Of a stretch of DNA of 58,234 nucleotides, positions 17,682-26,087 are shown piece after piece. This DNA is from Defluviitaleaceae bacterium. Its GTDB lineage: Bacteria; Bacillota; Clostridia; Lachnospirales; WQUN01. The position numbers were made by a program, and so were the translations under genes. Location: positions 1-58,234 of the forward strand of contig WQZS01000020.1 in NCBI GenBank assembly GCA_009780585.1, written 5' to 3'. Each line of letters begins with the position of its first letter. Position 1 is the stretch's first letter. A model generated the notes under the pieces. It had not been told where the DNA came from and did no database searches. It was given only the letters and a program-made list of their open reading frames with translations.

Positions 17682-19001
17682 TTATAGTTTGCGTTTGGCG
17701 ATCATATATAACGCGCACTCAACGCGTTTGCGCATGAGTTGGCAGCTTATCGTATCGGGCGCGAGGATGCTTCCGTTCGCGTAGTGCGCGGTGGCCATGC
17801 AACCCCCGCTGCAGTAGTATTTTGCCCAACATTCGGCACATTCGGGTTTGGATAATACGTGGCAGTTTGAAAAATTGTTTATTATCGTGCTTTCTTTTAT
17901 CCCCGTATCAAAATCGCCTATACAAAACGCCTCGTCCCCGACGAATTGGTGGCAAGGAAAGAGACGTCCCGCGGGCGTCACCGCCAAGTATTCCGACCCC
18001 GCGCCGCATCCCGTAACGCGTTTGGCGATACACGGGCCGCCCTCGAGGTCTATCTCGAAATGGAAGAATCGGATCCCTCTTCCTTCTTTTTCCCGAGCCA
18101 GCAACGCATCCGCCAATTTTTCGTATTCTGCGAAGAGCGCGGGCAGGTCTTCATCACGCAGGGCGTATTCTTCTTCGGGCGGGGCGACGACGGGTTCGAT
18201 GGATATGTATTTAAAGCCCGCGTCCGCCAAATACAACACATCAGCCACGAAGTCGAGGTTGTACCGCGTATAAGTCCCCCTTATGTAATGGCTCGCTTCA
18301 CCACGGGCTTCGGACATTTTTTTCAACTTCTGACCTACTAGGTCAGAAGTTCCTTTTCCGCGCATACGGTCGTTTACATGCGGGCGCCCGTCCAGGCTGA
18401 GTACGATATTATCGAAGGTTTCGTTGATATAAGGGATATTTTCATCCGTCAACAACGTCCCGTTGGTGGTTAGCGTAAAACGAAACCGCTTGCCCGTTTC
18501 GGCCTCCCGCGATCTTCCGTATGAAACCAGTTCCTTTACCGTATTAAAATTGAGCATCGGTTCCCCGCCGAAGAAGTCGATTTCCAAATTCCCGCGGTTT
18601 CCCGAACGCGCGATGATGAAATCAAGCGCCTTCTTGCCCGTTTCATAGGACATCAAGCCGCGGTCATTAAAGCCGTAATTCCCCTGCCCCGCGAAGCAAT
18701 ACTTGCATGTAAGGTTACATTCGTGCGCCATATGAAGGCACAACGCCTTAATGACGGGCCGGCGGTTTTGCATATGTGTATGTATCCGCCCGTCCGCGGG
18801 CGGGGAGAAAAGCTGCCCCGATTCCTTTAGCTTTTTCAATTCGTCGAAGATTCGTTGGTTTTGCGGGTCCGGTACGAAATCATCTGCCGTATCGCACAAC
18901 ACCTCTAATACAGAAAAGGCCGCTTCATCCAACGCGTGAAGCGCGCCGCTTTCCACATCCAACGCAAGACGCAGCCCGCCCATGCGAAACGAATGAACCA
19001 T
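17682..19001 (-). CDS. scfB: SCIFF peptide maturase (radical SAM/SPASM enzyme)
   Basis: A 439-residue radical SAM enzyme that installs thioether cross-links from Cys sulfur to partner residues in the SCIFF precursor, making a ranthipeptide. Residues 1-75 form the precursor-recognition region with VHSFRMGGLRLALDVESGAL, typical of this maturase. The radical SAM cluster Cys are C95, C99 and C102 (CNLTCKYC). The C-terminal SPASM domain carries further cluster Cys in VTGCGAGSEY, LFPCHQFVG and the CAECWAKYYCSGGC block. It begins 6 bases after the precursor gene. A perfect palindrome (18325-18351) lies inside the coding region around residues 217-226 and encodes an extra-looking TSDLVGQKL segment. 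Confidence 0.96.
   Translation of the reverse strand: MVHSFRMGGLRLALDVESGALHALDEAAFSVLEVLCDTADDFVPDPQNQRIFDELKKLKESGQLFSPPADGRIHTHMQNRRPVIKALCLHMAHECNLTCKYCFAGQGNYGFNDRGLMSYETGKKALDFIIARSGNRGNLEIDFFGGEPMLNFNTVKELVSYGRSREAETGKRFRFTLTTNGTLLTDENIPYINETFDNIVLSLDGRPHVNDRMRGKGTSDLVGQKLKKMSEARGEASHYIRGTYTRYNLDFVADVLYLADAGFKYISIEPVVAPPEEEYALRDEDLPALFAEYEKLADALLAREKEGRGIRFFHFEIDLEGGPCIAKRVTGCGAGSEYLAVTPAGRLFPCHQFVGDEAFCIGDFDTGIKESTIINNFSNCHVLSKPECAECWAKYYCSGGCMATAHYANGSILAPDTISCQLMRKRVECALYMIAKRKL
18325..18351. repeat. Perfect 27-nt palindrome inside scfB
   Basis: AACTTCTGACCTA and its exact reverse complement flank a single C. It keeps the scfB reading frame open. It is similar in length and end sequence to the palindrome at 40720-40748 (shared ends CAACTT, shared centre CCTA/TAGG), with paired changes in between, which suggests a dispersed hairpin repeat rather than chance. 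Confidence 0.75.
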
Positions 19002-19007
19002 CCGCTA

Positions 19008-19151
19008 TTAATTATTATTTTCGCAGATTTGGTTCGCTACGGTGCAGGAGGTCTTACATGCCGACTGGCAGGAGGTTTGACATTCGCCGCAACCCATTTG
19101 CTCGTTTGCTTCGTTCATCTTTCCCGTGATGATACTTTTAATGTGCTCCAT
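19008..19151 (-). CDS. scfA: SCIFF ranthipeptide precursor
   Basis: A 47-residue ribosomal peptide precursor, too short for ordinary gene finding. It begins MEHIKSIITGKMNEANEQ (leader) and its core contains six Cys within about 22 residues: CGECQTSCQSACKTSC followed by TVANQICENNN, the near-invariant six-Cys-in-forty-five signature. ScfB is expected to cross-link the Cys. AAGGA lies 9 bases before the ATG at 19151; an in-frame ATG at 19160 touches the Shine-Dalgarno and is rejected. The biological role of SCIFF peptides is not settled; a signalling or quorum-type role has been proposed for ranthipeptides of Clostridia. Confidence 0.97.
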   Translation of the reverse strand: MEHIKSIITGKMNEANEQMGCGECQTSCQSACKTSCTVANQICENNN

Positions 19152-19181
19152 GTTAACCATTCCTTTTTATCGGCTTGCGCC

Positions 19182-20087
19182 TTATTGTAATTTTTCGATT
19201 AATTCGGCGATTACTTTGTCGCTTTCCTCATAGGGTACCTGGCACGTACCCACTTGCTTGTGGCCGCCCCCGCCGTAGCCCAGGAGCAAATCACCCACGT
19301 TTACGGTAGCGGTGCGGTTAAGGATGCTGTACCCCACGGCGATGGCGCAATTGATCTTGTTACGGCCATCCACGATCCACATGGATATGTTTTGCTCCGG
19401 ATACAAGCTGTACACGATAAAACGGTTGCCTACGTATATCGTTTCCACGCCGCGCAAGTCATTAACGATTACATTGCCGTGTATTGCGGTATGCTTCTTA
19501 ACCATTTGCACAAACAGCTCGGCCTGCGCCAGGTAGAATTCCGCGCGTTCCTTCACGTCGGGTATTTCCATGATTTCCTCGATGTTCATCGTACGGCAGT
19601 ATTCGATCAACGCCTCCATCAGTTGGTAGTTGCTGATCTTAAAGTCGCGGAAACGGCCGAGCCCCGTTCGCGGGTCCATGATAAAACCCAAAAGAACCCA
19701 CCCCGTGGGATGCAGTAATTCCTCGGCGGTCAGCTTGCCCGCGTCCACGCGGTCTACGATGTCGAGCATCGTATCGAATTTGGAAAGGTCATGGCGGTCC
19801 TTGAAGTAGTCGTAGACCACGCGCGCCGCGCTGTCTACTTCACGCAACGACCCCACGAAACCTTCGGGGCGGCCCGTGCGTGTCCATTCGCTGGTATGGT
19901 GGTCGAACCACATACCGCAACCCTTCACGTAGGGTACATTGGCCAGGATGTCGTTGGGTGTTACCTTCACCAAGCCATCTTGCAAATCCTTGGGGTGGAC
20001 GAACGTCCACGTCCCTATCAAGCCGATTTCACGCAACAGGACGGCACATGCCAAGCCGTCAAAGTCAGATCTTGTAAGCAGATTCAT
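19182..20087 (-). CDS. DHH-family phosphoesterase (exopolyphosphatase-like)
   Basis: A 301-residue protein of the DHH superfamily. Metal-ligand motifs are RSDFDGLACAV near the N-terminus and the DHH motif itself in MWFDHHTSEW; the C-terminal DHHA1-like substrate domain has LLGYGGGGHKQVGTCQVP. Family members cleave polyphosphate, cyclic dinucleotides, linear dinucleotides or nanoRNA; the sequence does not decide among these. The start is placed at 20087, 7 bases after GGGAG; the ATG two codons earlier is too close to the Shine-Dalgarno. It follows the Ig/TPR-like membrane protein by 17 bases. Confidence 0.88.
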   Translation of the reverse strand: MNLLTRSDFDGLACAVLLREIGLIGTWTFVHPKDLQDGLVKVTPNDILANVPYVKGCGMWFDHHTSEWTRTGRPEGFVGSLREVDSAARVVYDYFKDRHDLSKFDTMLDIVDRVDAGKLTAEELLHPTGWVLLGFIMDPRTGLGRFRDFKISNYQLMEALIEYCRTMNIEEIMEIPDVKERAEFYLAQAELFVQMVKKHTAIHGNVIVNDLRGVETIYVGNRFIVYSLYPEQNISMWIVDGRNKINCAIAVGYSILNRTATVNVGDLLLGYGGGGHKQVGTCQVPYEESDKVIAELIEKLQ

Positions 20088-20104
20088 ATACATTCTCCCT
20101 GCGG

Positions 20105-20926
20105 TTAGTTTTTTGTATGTTGTCCTATCTTGTACAAGCCGTACTTAGCCAAGTTGTTACCCGGGTTTGTGCGTTCGCTTTTTTCAAATGCATCCCGTGC
20201 CGCTTGGTAACGCGCCCGGTTATAACAACGCACGCCCCTGTTGTAATGGATTTTACCCGCGGTTTCCCTGTTGCGCAGTTGCGCGCCCAAGTGCAGCGCG
20301 CCGATAATGCATACCCCCGCCGCAAGGGCCACCAACCATAATTGAGATAACGCGAAGCCCAACAAAACCAACACAAGCCCAAATAATCCCAACACCATGT
20401 TAACCTTTATTTGAACCGTATCCATGCGCTCAACCGTCGCTCTGCTTACACCGTCGCCGTACACGGTGTCGATGGCGTTGGGTACGCGGTTGGCTTGGCG
20501 GGCATCGTAGTCGGCAGGGCGATTCCTGGGCTTGGGCAGCACCACGTCGCGTTTAAGCACCTTATATTCCGATACCTGCGCCTTGTACAGCTTAAAAAGG
20601 ATATGGATTTTGGTCTTTAACGGCTGCCCGCGCGCCGAGCATACTTTTTTGGATATGTTAAGCAAGTAGTATCGGTTTTCCTCATATGTATCCAAGGGGG
20701 AGATGCATATGCGGTTTTGGTTGGATTGGTAGGAAATGTCCGTCCGCATGATATAACCGTCGGTATCCGTTACCTGCATGGTTTGGTCGTTTACGGTCAG
20801 TTCGTCCAAGGGTATATTAAAGCGGATGTACCAATGTATCACGTCGGTGGGGCCGGATATGTCGGTTTTTATTTTATTCTTTAAACCGGGAACGGAAGAA
20901 GCAATGCGTATCTTCGAATCGGACAT
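20105..20926 (-). CDS. Membrane protein with Ig-like N-terminus and TPR-like C-terminus
   Basis: A 273-residue protein that I do not assign to a named family. Residues about 1-120 look like an SbsA-type Ig-like domain (FNIPLDELTVNDQTMQVTD and later strands, ending in KTKIHILFKL). A charged linker follows, then two closely spaced hydrophobic helices (about 178-220, VNMVLGLFGLVLVLLGFA and LWLVALAAGVCIIGALHL), and a single TPR-like unit (NRGVRCYNRARYQAARDAFE) at the C-terminus. There is no signal peptide, so both ends are probably cytoplasmic. The start at 20926 follows GGAGGAGG; ten codons upstream are rejected. It is adjacent to the DHH gene. Confidence 0.7.
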   Translation of the reverse strand: MSDSKIRIASSVPGLKNKIKTDISGPTDVIHWYIRFNIPLDELTVNDQTMQVTDTDGYIMRTDISYQSNQNRICISPLDTYEENRYYLLNISKKVCSARGQPLKTKIHILFKLYKAQVSEYKVLKRDVVLPKPRNRPADYDARQANRVPNAIDTVYGDGVSRATVERMDTVQIKVNMVLGLFGLVLVLLGFALSQLWLVALAAGVCIIGALHLGAQLRNRETAGKIHYNRGVRCYNRARYQAARDAFEKSERTNPGNNLAKYGLYKIGQHTKN

Positions 20927-21014
20927 ACTGTCCTCCTCCATTCGTGTACGGTTCATCGTTCCCGTTCATTTTACTCCATCGTTTCGAAATAAACAATCTT
21001 TTTGGTAGAAAATT

Positions 21015-21044
21015 GCATAAAACCGCATCGTTTTTGCCATAATG
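21015..21044 (+). promoter_or_regulatory. Sigma-G-like forespore promoter for the SASP gene
   Basis: GCATA (21015-21019), an 18-base spacer and CATAATG (21038-21044) match the sigma-G pattern of a GMATR -35 and a CATnnTA -10 region known from Bacillus ssp genes. Its position just before a SASP gene makes it credible. Transcription would begin near 21051, which rules out the ATG at 21042 as a start. Confidence 0.55.
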
Positions 21045-21062
21045 ATAAACGGTGATCGATTT

Positions 21063-21245
21063 ATGGTACATGATGATATAATCAACGATATCCTAAAATA
21101 CGAAATCGCGGAAGAATTGGGCCTGCTGGATAAGGTACGCGAAGGCGGCTGGAAGAGCCTTTCCGCCAAGGAAAGCGGCCGCATCGGTGGGATCATGGCA
21201 AGACGGCGCAAAAAAATGGCTGCCGAGGCTTTGGAAAAAGGGTGA
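21063..21245 (+). CDS. Small acid-soluble spore protein, alpha/beta type
   Basis: A 60-residue DNA-binding spore protein. The sequence KYEIAEELGLLDKVREGGW then SLSAKESGRIGGIMARRRKK matches the alpha/beta SASP pattern, especially the SspF-like form with E-G-W after the EIAxELG helix. Such proteins coat and protect spore DNA in the forespore. The start at 21063 is chosen because GGTGATC, complementary to the 16S rRNA 3' end, lies just upstream and because the longer frame would start inside the promoter. It is followed 6 bases later by a methyltransferase gene. This gene is the best direct sign that the organism forms endospores. Confidence 0.8.
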   Translation: MVHDDIINDILKYEIAEELGLLDKVREGGWKSLSAKESGRIGGIMARRRKKMAAEALEKG

Positions 21246-21251
21246 ACAGGT

Positions 21252-21995
21252 ATGGAATGTTACAAAGGTTTCGCCGCCGTGTACGATACCTTTATGGTGC
21301 GGGATATCCCGTATGACGCGTGGGCGGACTACATATGCGAAATAATAAATAACTTAGACAAATGCGAAATCATCCTCGATTTAGCCTGCGGGACGGGCAA
21401 CATGACCCTGCGCCTGGCCGAACGCGGGTATGATATGATCGGTACGGACGCTTCGGAGGACATGCTGGCGTTAGCGCAGGATAAGGCGTTCGAAGCAGAC
21501 CGCCGCGTGTTGTGGTTGGCGCAGGATATGCGGGCGTTGGATTTGTACGGCACGGTGGACGCGGTAACCTGCGTATGCGACGGGATGAACTACATATTGG
21601 AATCGGACGAACTCAAAGAGGTGTTTAAGCGCGTGCGGCTTTTTTTGAATCCGGGCGGGGTTTTCATTTTTGACATGAATACGGAATATAAATTTAAGGA
21701 GGTGCTGGCGGAAGGCACGTTCGGCGATTCGTTTGAAGGCGCGGAATACCAATGGGATAACGTATACGACGCAAAGACGATGATCAACGAATATCGTTTG
21801 TCCTTTTCATCGTTGAGACGCGATCCGGGGCTGCGCTCCTTCGAAAATGAAATCCACCGCCAACGCGCGTACGACATCGGAGAAATAAGCAATTGGCTGA
21901 TGGACGCGGGCTTTTCATCAATACGGCTGCGGGACGGCTACACGCACGAACCGCCGAAGGCCGATACCGCACGGGTGGTGTTTATATGCCGCTAA
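21252..21995 (+). CDS. Class I SAM-dependent methyltransferase
   Basis: A 247-residue methyltransferase starting YKGFAAVYDTFMVRDIPYDAW, a common beginning of the YjiC/YqeM-like group. The SAM-binding motif I is LDLACGTGNMTLRLAERG and motif II includes IGTDASEDML; the acidic DAVTCVCDGMNY and VFIFDMNTEYKF segments complete the fold. It is cytoplasmic. The substrate (small molecule, lipid, RNA or protein) cannot be told from sequence. It starts 6 bases after the SASP gene and could share its transcript. Confidence 0.9.
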   Translation: MECYKGFAAVYDTFMVRDIPYDAWADYICEIINNLDKCEIILDLACGTGNMTLRLAERGYDMIGTDASEDMLALAQDKAFEADRRVLWLAQDMRALDLYGTVDAVTCVCDGMNYILESDELKEVFKRVRLFLNPGGVFIFDMNTEYKFKEVLAEGTFGDSFEGAEYQWDNVYDAKTMINEYRLSFSSLRRDPGLRSFENEIHRQRAYDIGEISNWLMDAGFSSIRLRDGYTHEPPKADTARVVFICR

Positions 21996-22015
21996 AATGA
22001 TCGGGGGTGTTTTTT

Positions 22016-23302
22016 GTGAAAACGATGCGGATAAAAACGGTATTCGTTTTTTTATTGCTTTTATATTTCGCCGCCGCGCACGTACGGGCGGAACGTACTC
22101 CCATCTCCGCGGTATTGGTGCTGGACGTCAGCAATTCGATGCGCTATACCGACCCTAATAACCTGGCGCGGGAGGCGATGGGTCTGTTCATCGACATGCT
22201 GGGGACGGATAACGGCGACCGCATAGGCGTCGTGGCATATGCGGGGGAAGTCATCGATTACCTGCCCATGACGGCCATTAACGATACGGATGATGTAAAC
22301 GCCATCAAAGCGTTCATCACCGCATTGGGGTATGCCGGATGGACGGACCACAGCCTGGGCTTGGACAAAGCCTTGCGTATCTTAACCGAGGACGGTGATT
22401 TTTCCGTCCATACGCCGATCATCCTCCTGTTGACCGACGGCAACACCGAAATCCCCCCCGCGTCCATACGCACCCACGCGGACGCGGACAACGACATTGA
22501 CAGAATCCTTTCATACGCCGCCGATATAACGATATATACCATCGGGCTCAATGATAACGGCACGCTCAACCGTGCCTTCATCGACAATATAGCCCAAGCA
22601 ACGGGCGGACAATCCTTCGAAACGACAAGCGCGGAAGCCCTATCCGATATCATCGGCAAAATCCTAACCCCTTACATAACCCCGCCTATCCCTATGCCCT
22701 TACCCCAGCCGTTTCCTATCCCCAATACCGAATATAAAATCTACGATTTATTATTTTCAACCCCCGATTTCTCATTTGTTAATCCCGTTTCTTCATTTGC
22801 AAATTCTGATTCTTTATCATTAATTTCTAATTCCGAATCCTTAATTCTGAATTCCGAATCCTTAATTCCTGATTCCGAATTCCAATCCCTCCCCTCCCGT
22901 TTATTACCGTTATTCTTAATAACCGGATCGATCCTTTCCAAAGCGGTCGTTTTCCTTTTTTTTCTTCGCAGACGCAGCCGCGTATTTACGGGCAGGCTGA
23001 TCCTGGAATCACCCGACCGCAATCCCCGTCATCACAACCTGATCGCTTACGGGAAACGCACGACTCTGCGCGCCCTGCACGGCGGCGACGCGCGATTGGA
23101 TAAAATCGTTTTGACCCCTTCACCGAATACGCCGTCCCATAGGCCGCAATTATTACTAACCTGTAAAACCCCGCAAATCACCTTCCGCAAGGATTTTATG
23201 GAAACGGACGCAAAAAAGGGGCTAATCATTAGCCCCGGTGCTGAAGTGATGATTCGGTTACCCGAAAACGATATGAATATCACATTAAAATATGTTGCGT
23301 AG
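22016..23302 (+). CDS. Von Willebrand factor A (VWA) domain membrane protein
   Basis: A 428-residue protein with a signal peptide (about 1-25) and a VWA domain at about 30-220. The metal-dependent adhesion site reads LDVSNSMRYTD, with later Thr and Asp in LGYAGWTDHSLGLD and LLTDGNTE. A proline-rich stretch and a Ser/Asn/Leu-rich low-complexity linker follow, then one transmembrane helix (about 300-325) and a basic cytoplasmic domain of about 100 residues. The start is the GTG at 22016, 8 bases after GGGGG. VWA domains bind partner proteins at the surface; no partner is apparent. The linker at about residues 269-290 is encoded by a 21-bp DNA repeat described separately. Confidence 0.85.
   Translation: MKTMRIKTVFVFLLLLYFAAAHVRAERTPISAVLVLDVSNSMRYTDPNNLAREAMGLFIDMLGTDNGDRIGVVAYAGEVIDYLPMTAINDTDDVNAIKAFITALGYAGWTDHSLGLDKALRILTEDGDFSVHTPIILLLTDGNTEIPPASIRTHADADNDIDRILSYAADITIYTIGLNDNGTLNRAFIDNIAQATGGQSFETTSAEALSDIIGKILTPYITPPIPMPLPQPFPIPNTEYKIYDLLFSTPDFSFVNPVSSFANSDSLSLISNSESLILNSESLIPDSEFQSLPSRLLPLFLITGSILSKAVVFLFFLRRRSRVFTGRLILESPDRNPRHHNLIAYGKRTTLRALHGGDARLDKIVLTPSPNTPSHRPQLLLTCKTPQITFRKDFMETDAKKGLIISPGAEVMIRLPENDMNITLKYVA
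22820..22883 (+). repeat. 21-bp tandem repeat within the VWA gene
   Basis: Three imperfect units of TTAATT...ATTCCGAATCC, in frame, encoding SNSESLILNSESLIPDSEF. The core ATTCCGAATTC also occurs inside the ECF ATPase gene (27477-27508) and the ferritin-like gene (57457-57512). This points to a mobile or slipping short repeat tolerated in protein linkers. Confidence 0.7.
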
Positions 23303-23323
23303 TATCGGTGGATTCCGCCGAAA

Positions 23324-23387
23324 ATTAATTCTTTCGGTTATTAATTCTTTCGGTTATTAATTCTTCCGGTTATTAATTCTTCCGGTT
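23324..23387. repeat. Four tandem 16-bp repeats at the 3' end of rho
   Basis: Four direct units of ATTAATTCTTTCGGTT (last two with CC for TC) fill the gap between the convergent VWA and rho genes; the last unit contains the rho stop codon. On the rho strand each unit carries AACCGGAA. The array suggests replication slippage at the gene end. It may form hairpins via the repeated CCGG, but it has no clear terminator tail. Confidence 0.8.
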
Positions 23388-24780
23388 ATTTACTGATAAC
23401 CGGCCTCAAATCCGCGATGCTCCCCACGAATTCCTTATTATTCCTCGTTTTGGCCAATATATCGATGACTTGCTCGGTAAATTCGGAGCTGGTAACGCGG
23501 CCGGACATTTCGCGCAGGGTGTACATGGCGTCCAATTCCTCCAGCGACAGCAACAGATCCTCCCGCCGCGTACCGGATTTGAGTACGTCGATCGCGGGGA
23601 ACACGCGCCTGTCAGCCATCTTGCGGTCCAGCACGAGTTCCATGTTACCCGTCCCTTTAAATTCCTCGAAGATGACGTCGTCCATTTTGCTGCCTGTTTC
23701 TACGAGCGCGGTCGCTAATATCGTTAACGAGCCGCCGTTTTCCACATTGCGCGCCGCGCCGAAGAATTTCTTAGGCATGTACAACGCCGCGGGATCGAGC
23801 CCGCCCGACAGCGTGCGCCCCCCCGCGGGTATCAACAGGTTATACGCCCGCGACAACCGCGTAATCGAGTCGAGCAGGATCACCAAGTCCTTTTTTTGTT
23901 CCACCATACGCTTTGCCCGCTCCAGCACCATTTCGGCCAAGCGTTTATGGTTCTCCGGTTGTTCATCGAAGGTAGAGTATACGACCGAGCAATTCTTACC
24001 CACGATGGAACGCTGCATATCGGTGACTTCCTCGGGGCGTTCGTCGATCAACAGAACAATGAGGTGGACATGCGGATGGTTCTTGGTGATCGCGTTCGCG
24101 ATTTGTTTAAGCAGCATGGTCTTGCCCGCCTTGGGCGGCGATACGATCATCCCCCGCTGGCCGAACCCGATAGGCGAAAGCAAATCAATCAACCGCGGGG
24201 CGAGTGTGTGCCGCGCGGTGGGCGCGCCGTAAGGCAGCTCAAGGGTGATGCGTTTGTCGGGGAAAATGGGGGTTAGGGATTCGAAGGAAGGACGGCGTAC
24301 GATCGCGTCAGGTGCGTTGCCGTTCACTTCCTTTATATACATGATGGCGTTGAATTTTTCGGTGGGGTTGTTGCGGATGGGGCCGTTGATTAAATCGCCC
24401 GTCTTTAAATGAAAGCGCCGTATCTGCGAAGGCGAAACGTAGATATCCCCCGCCCCGGGCAAAAAATTCTCCGTCCGCAGGAAGCCGTATCCATCGGGCA
24501 TGATTTCCAGTATCCCTTCGGTAAACTCTTGGGGGACGGTTGCTTCGCAATCGCGCTTGGGAGGCTCCGAAGGGGTTGGCGTTCGGTGTTCGGCTTTCGG
24601 CGGTGGGGGGACGGGTGCATTTGGGGGTTCCGCGGGGGGTGGAGCGGCCGTTTTTGCGGTTTTTTCGTGTTCGGTTATTAAATCGACCAATTCCGCTTTG
24701 CGGTATTTGGTTACGTTTTTTATACCGTACGACTTCGCCCGCTCCTTTAATTCCGCCAGGGTCAGTTCATTTAAGCTCAT
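23386..24780 (-). CDS. rho: Transcription termination factor Rho
   Basis: A 464-residue hexameric RNA helicase that ends transcription at Rho-dependent sites. It has a SAP-like Rho_N domain (about 1-40), a Pro-rich linker (about 45-75), a cold-shock RNA-binding domain (about 86-155, [20 protein letters not shown]), and a RecA-like ATPase domain with Walker [15 protein letters not shown] and Walker [17 protein letters not shown]. The Q-loop/R-loop region around [20 protein letters not shown] is intact. The linker is shorter than in high-GC Gram-positives. It is a single gene; the stop lies in a tandem repeat. Confidence 0.97.
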   Translation of the reverse strand: MSLNELTLAELKERAKSYGIKNVTKYRKAELVDLITEHEKTAKTAAPPPAEPPNAPVPPPPKAEHRTPTPSEPPKRDCEATVPQEFTEGILEIMPDGYGFLRTENFLPGAGDIYVSPSQIRRFHLKTGDLINGPIRNNPTEKFNAIMYIKEVNGNAPDAIVRRPSFESLTPIFPDKRITLELPYGAPTARHTLAPRLIDLLSPIGFGQRGMIVSPPKAGKTMLLKQIANAITKNHPHVHLIVLLIDERPEEVTDMQRSIVGKNCSVVYSTFDEQPENHKRLAEMVLERAKRMVEQKKDLVILLDSITRLSRAYNLLIPAGGRTLSGGLDPAALYMPKKFFGAARNVENGGSLTILATALVETGSKMDDVIFEEFKGTGNMELVLDRKMADRRVFPAIDVLKSGTRREDLLLSLEELDAMYTLREMSGRVTSSEFTEQVIDILAKTRNNKEFVGSIADLRPVISK

Positions 24781-24845
24781 GGCATTCCCACTTCTATCAA
24801 TTAATGTACTGTATCATATGCCGTATAGGACGAGTTTATACCCTT

Positions 24846-26003
24846 TTATATCCTTGGGATTTTTAATTCCTGATTGATACTGATCCTGTCGCTTGTCAGT
24901 CCGTTAAATTCCATGATGCGCCGCCAATGCACTTCTGCCGAGCTTCCATAGAATTGCTGGGCAATCCTGGAGAGGCTGTCCCCTTGTACGACTGTATATA
25001 CATCGTATGCCGGCGGCGGAGGCGGGGGCGGCGGGTCGGGGGTAGTTGGAGGCGGGGTTGTTTCCGGCGGCGGCGGGTTGTAAATATGCTCGGGATCATA
25101 TCCCCGGTTGCGCAGCCATGTTTCCAATATACGGATATTTCCGTTGGCGATTTCGATGGTTTCGTTTAATTCGTTAATTTGCAATTGCAAGCCGATCACG
25201 TCGGCACCGGGGGTACCGGTATCCTGTTGCGGACCGGTAGTTGGCGTGGGCGGCGGCGCGTTTTCGGCGGCGGCGAGCAATTCGTTCCGCTCGTTCCTAA
25301 GGCTCCTGTTTTGGAACGCCAAGACGATCATAAGTACCAGTACCAAAACGACGCCCGCTAAAGCCACCCAGCGTACGGGGCTGATGACTTGGTAAGCGTT
25401 ATATTCCGACGGAGGTGCGGGGGTCGCGCGCGGGCGCGTCCGTGTACCCACGGGATGCAATACACGGTCGTCCGACTCTGACTTGCCGGGGTTGGTTGCC
25501 GTCGCCAGGGCGTCGCGGCTGGTGTATCGCGCCTTAAAACTATTGACGTCGTCCTCAATGGGGGCGGAATGATCGGGTTCCTCAATCCGTTCCACGCGCC
25601 GCGCCGCGATGGGTTCACGTACGACGGGTACACGGGCTTTCATGGCGGGCTTGGGTTCGGGGTTTGTTCGGATGGGACGATCGGGTTTATGGATTGCGGA
25701 AACCGCGGGAGAGGTTTGCATCGGGCGGGAGCGATCCCCCCGTGCCTGTCGGTTGTTGTTAAGTGCCGCGTAATAATCGTCGTCGCTCGCTTCGGATGAG
25801 GACGCCCCGCGCGGCGTCAAACGTACGGAAGGCGGTCTATAATCGTCGTTGCCATCGTCGGAATCGTCGTCGGCAAAGAGCCTGCTTACCGCGTTTCGCG
25901 CCATTTTTTCGTCGTATGAATCTTTATAATCCGATGGGTCTTCTGTTGCCGTTTCAACCGATTGGTTATCGGCTTCGTAATCGTTTATATCCCTTGGATT
26001 CAA
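24846..26003 (-). CDS. Membrane-anchored LysM-domain protein
   Basis: A 385-residue bitopic protein. Residues 1-205 are cytoplasmic, acidic then basic, and apparently disordered. A transmembrane helix lies at about 211-231 (WVALAGVVLVLVLMIVLAF). A short coiled coil (about 270-300) and a proline-run stalk (about 305-332) lead to one LysM domain at the C-terminus (YTVVQGDSLSRIAQQFYG to INQELKIPRI), which binds peptidoglycan glycan chains outside. The architecture recalls envelope or division scaffold proteins. No catalytic domain is present. It lies 65 bases from rho on its 3' side. Confidence 0.88.
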   Translation of the reverse strand: MNPRDINDYEADNQSVETATEDPSDYKDSYDEKMARNAVSRLFADDDSDDGNDDYRPPSVRLTPRGASSSEASDDDYYAALNNNRQARGDRSRPMQTSPAVSAIHKPDRPIRTNPEPKPAMKARVPVVREPIAARRVERIEEPDHSAPIEDDVNSFKARYTSRDALATATNPGKSESDDRVLHPVGTRTRPRATPAPPSEYNAYQVISPVRWVALAGVVLVLVLMIVLAFQNRSLRNERNELLAAAENAPPPTPTTGPQQDTGTPGADVIGLQLQINELNETIEIANGNIRILETWLRNRGYDPEHIYNPPPPETTPPPTTPDPPPPPPPPAYDVYTVVQGDSLSRIAQQFYGSSAEVHWRRIMEFNGLTSDRISINQELKIPRI

Positions 26004-26087
26004 GATGTTCCTCCCCCGATCGTTATGTAAATGCTTAAATTGTCTTAATTGTAGAGGTTTTGTAAAAGGGTGTCAACAATGACGGGG

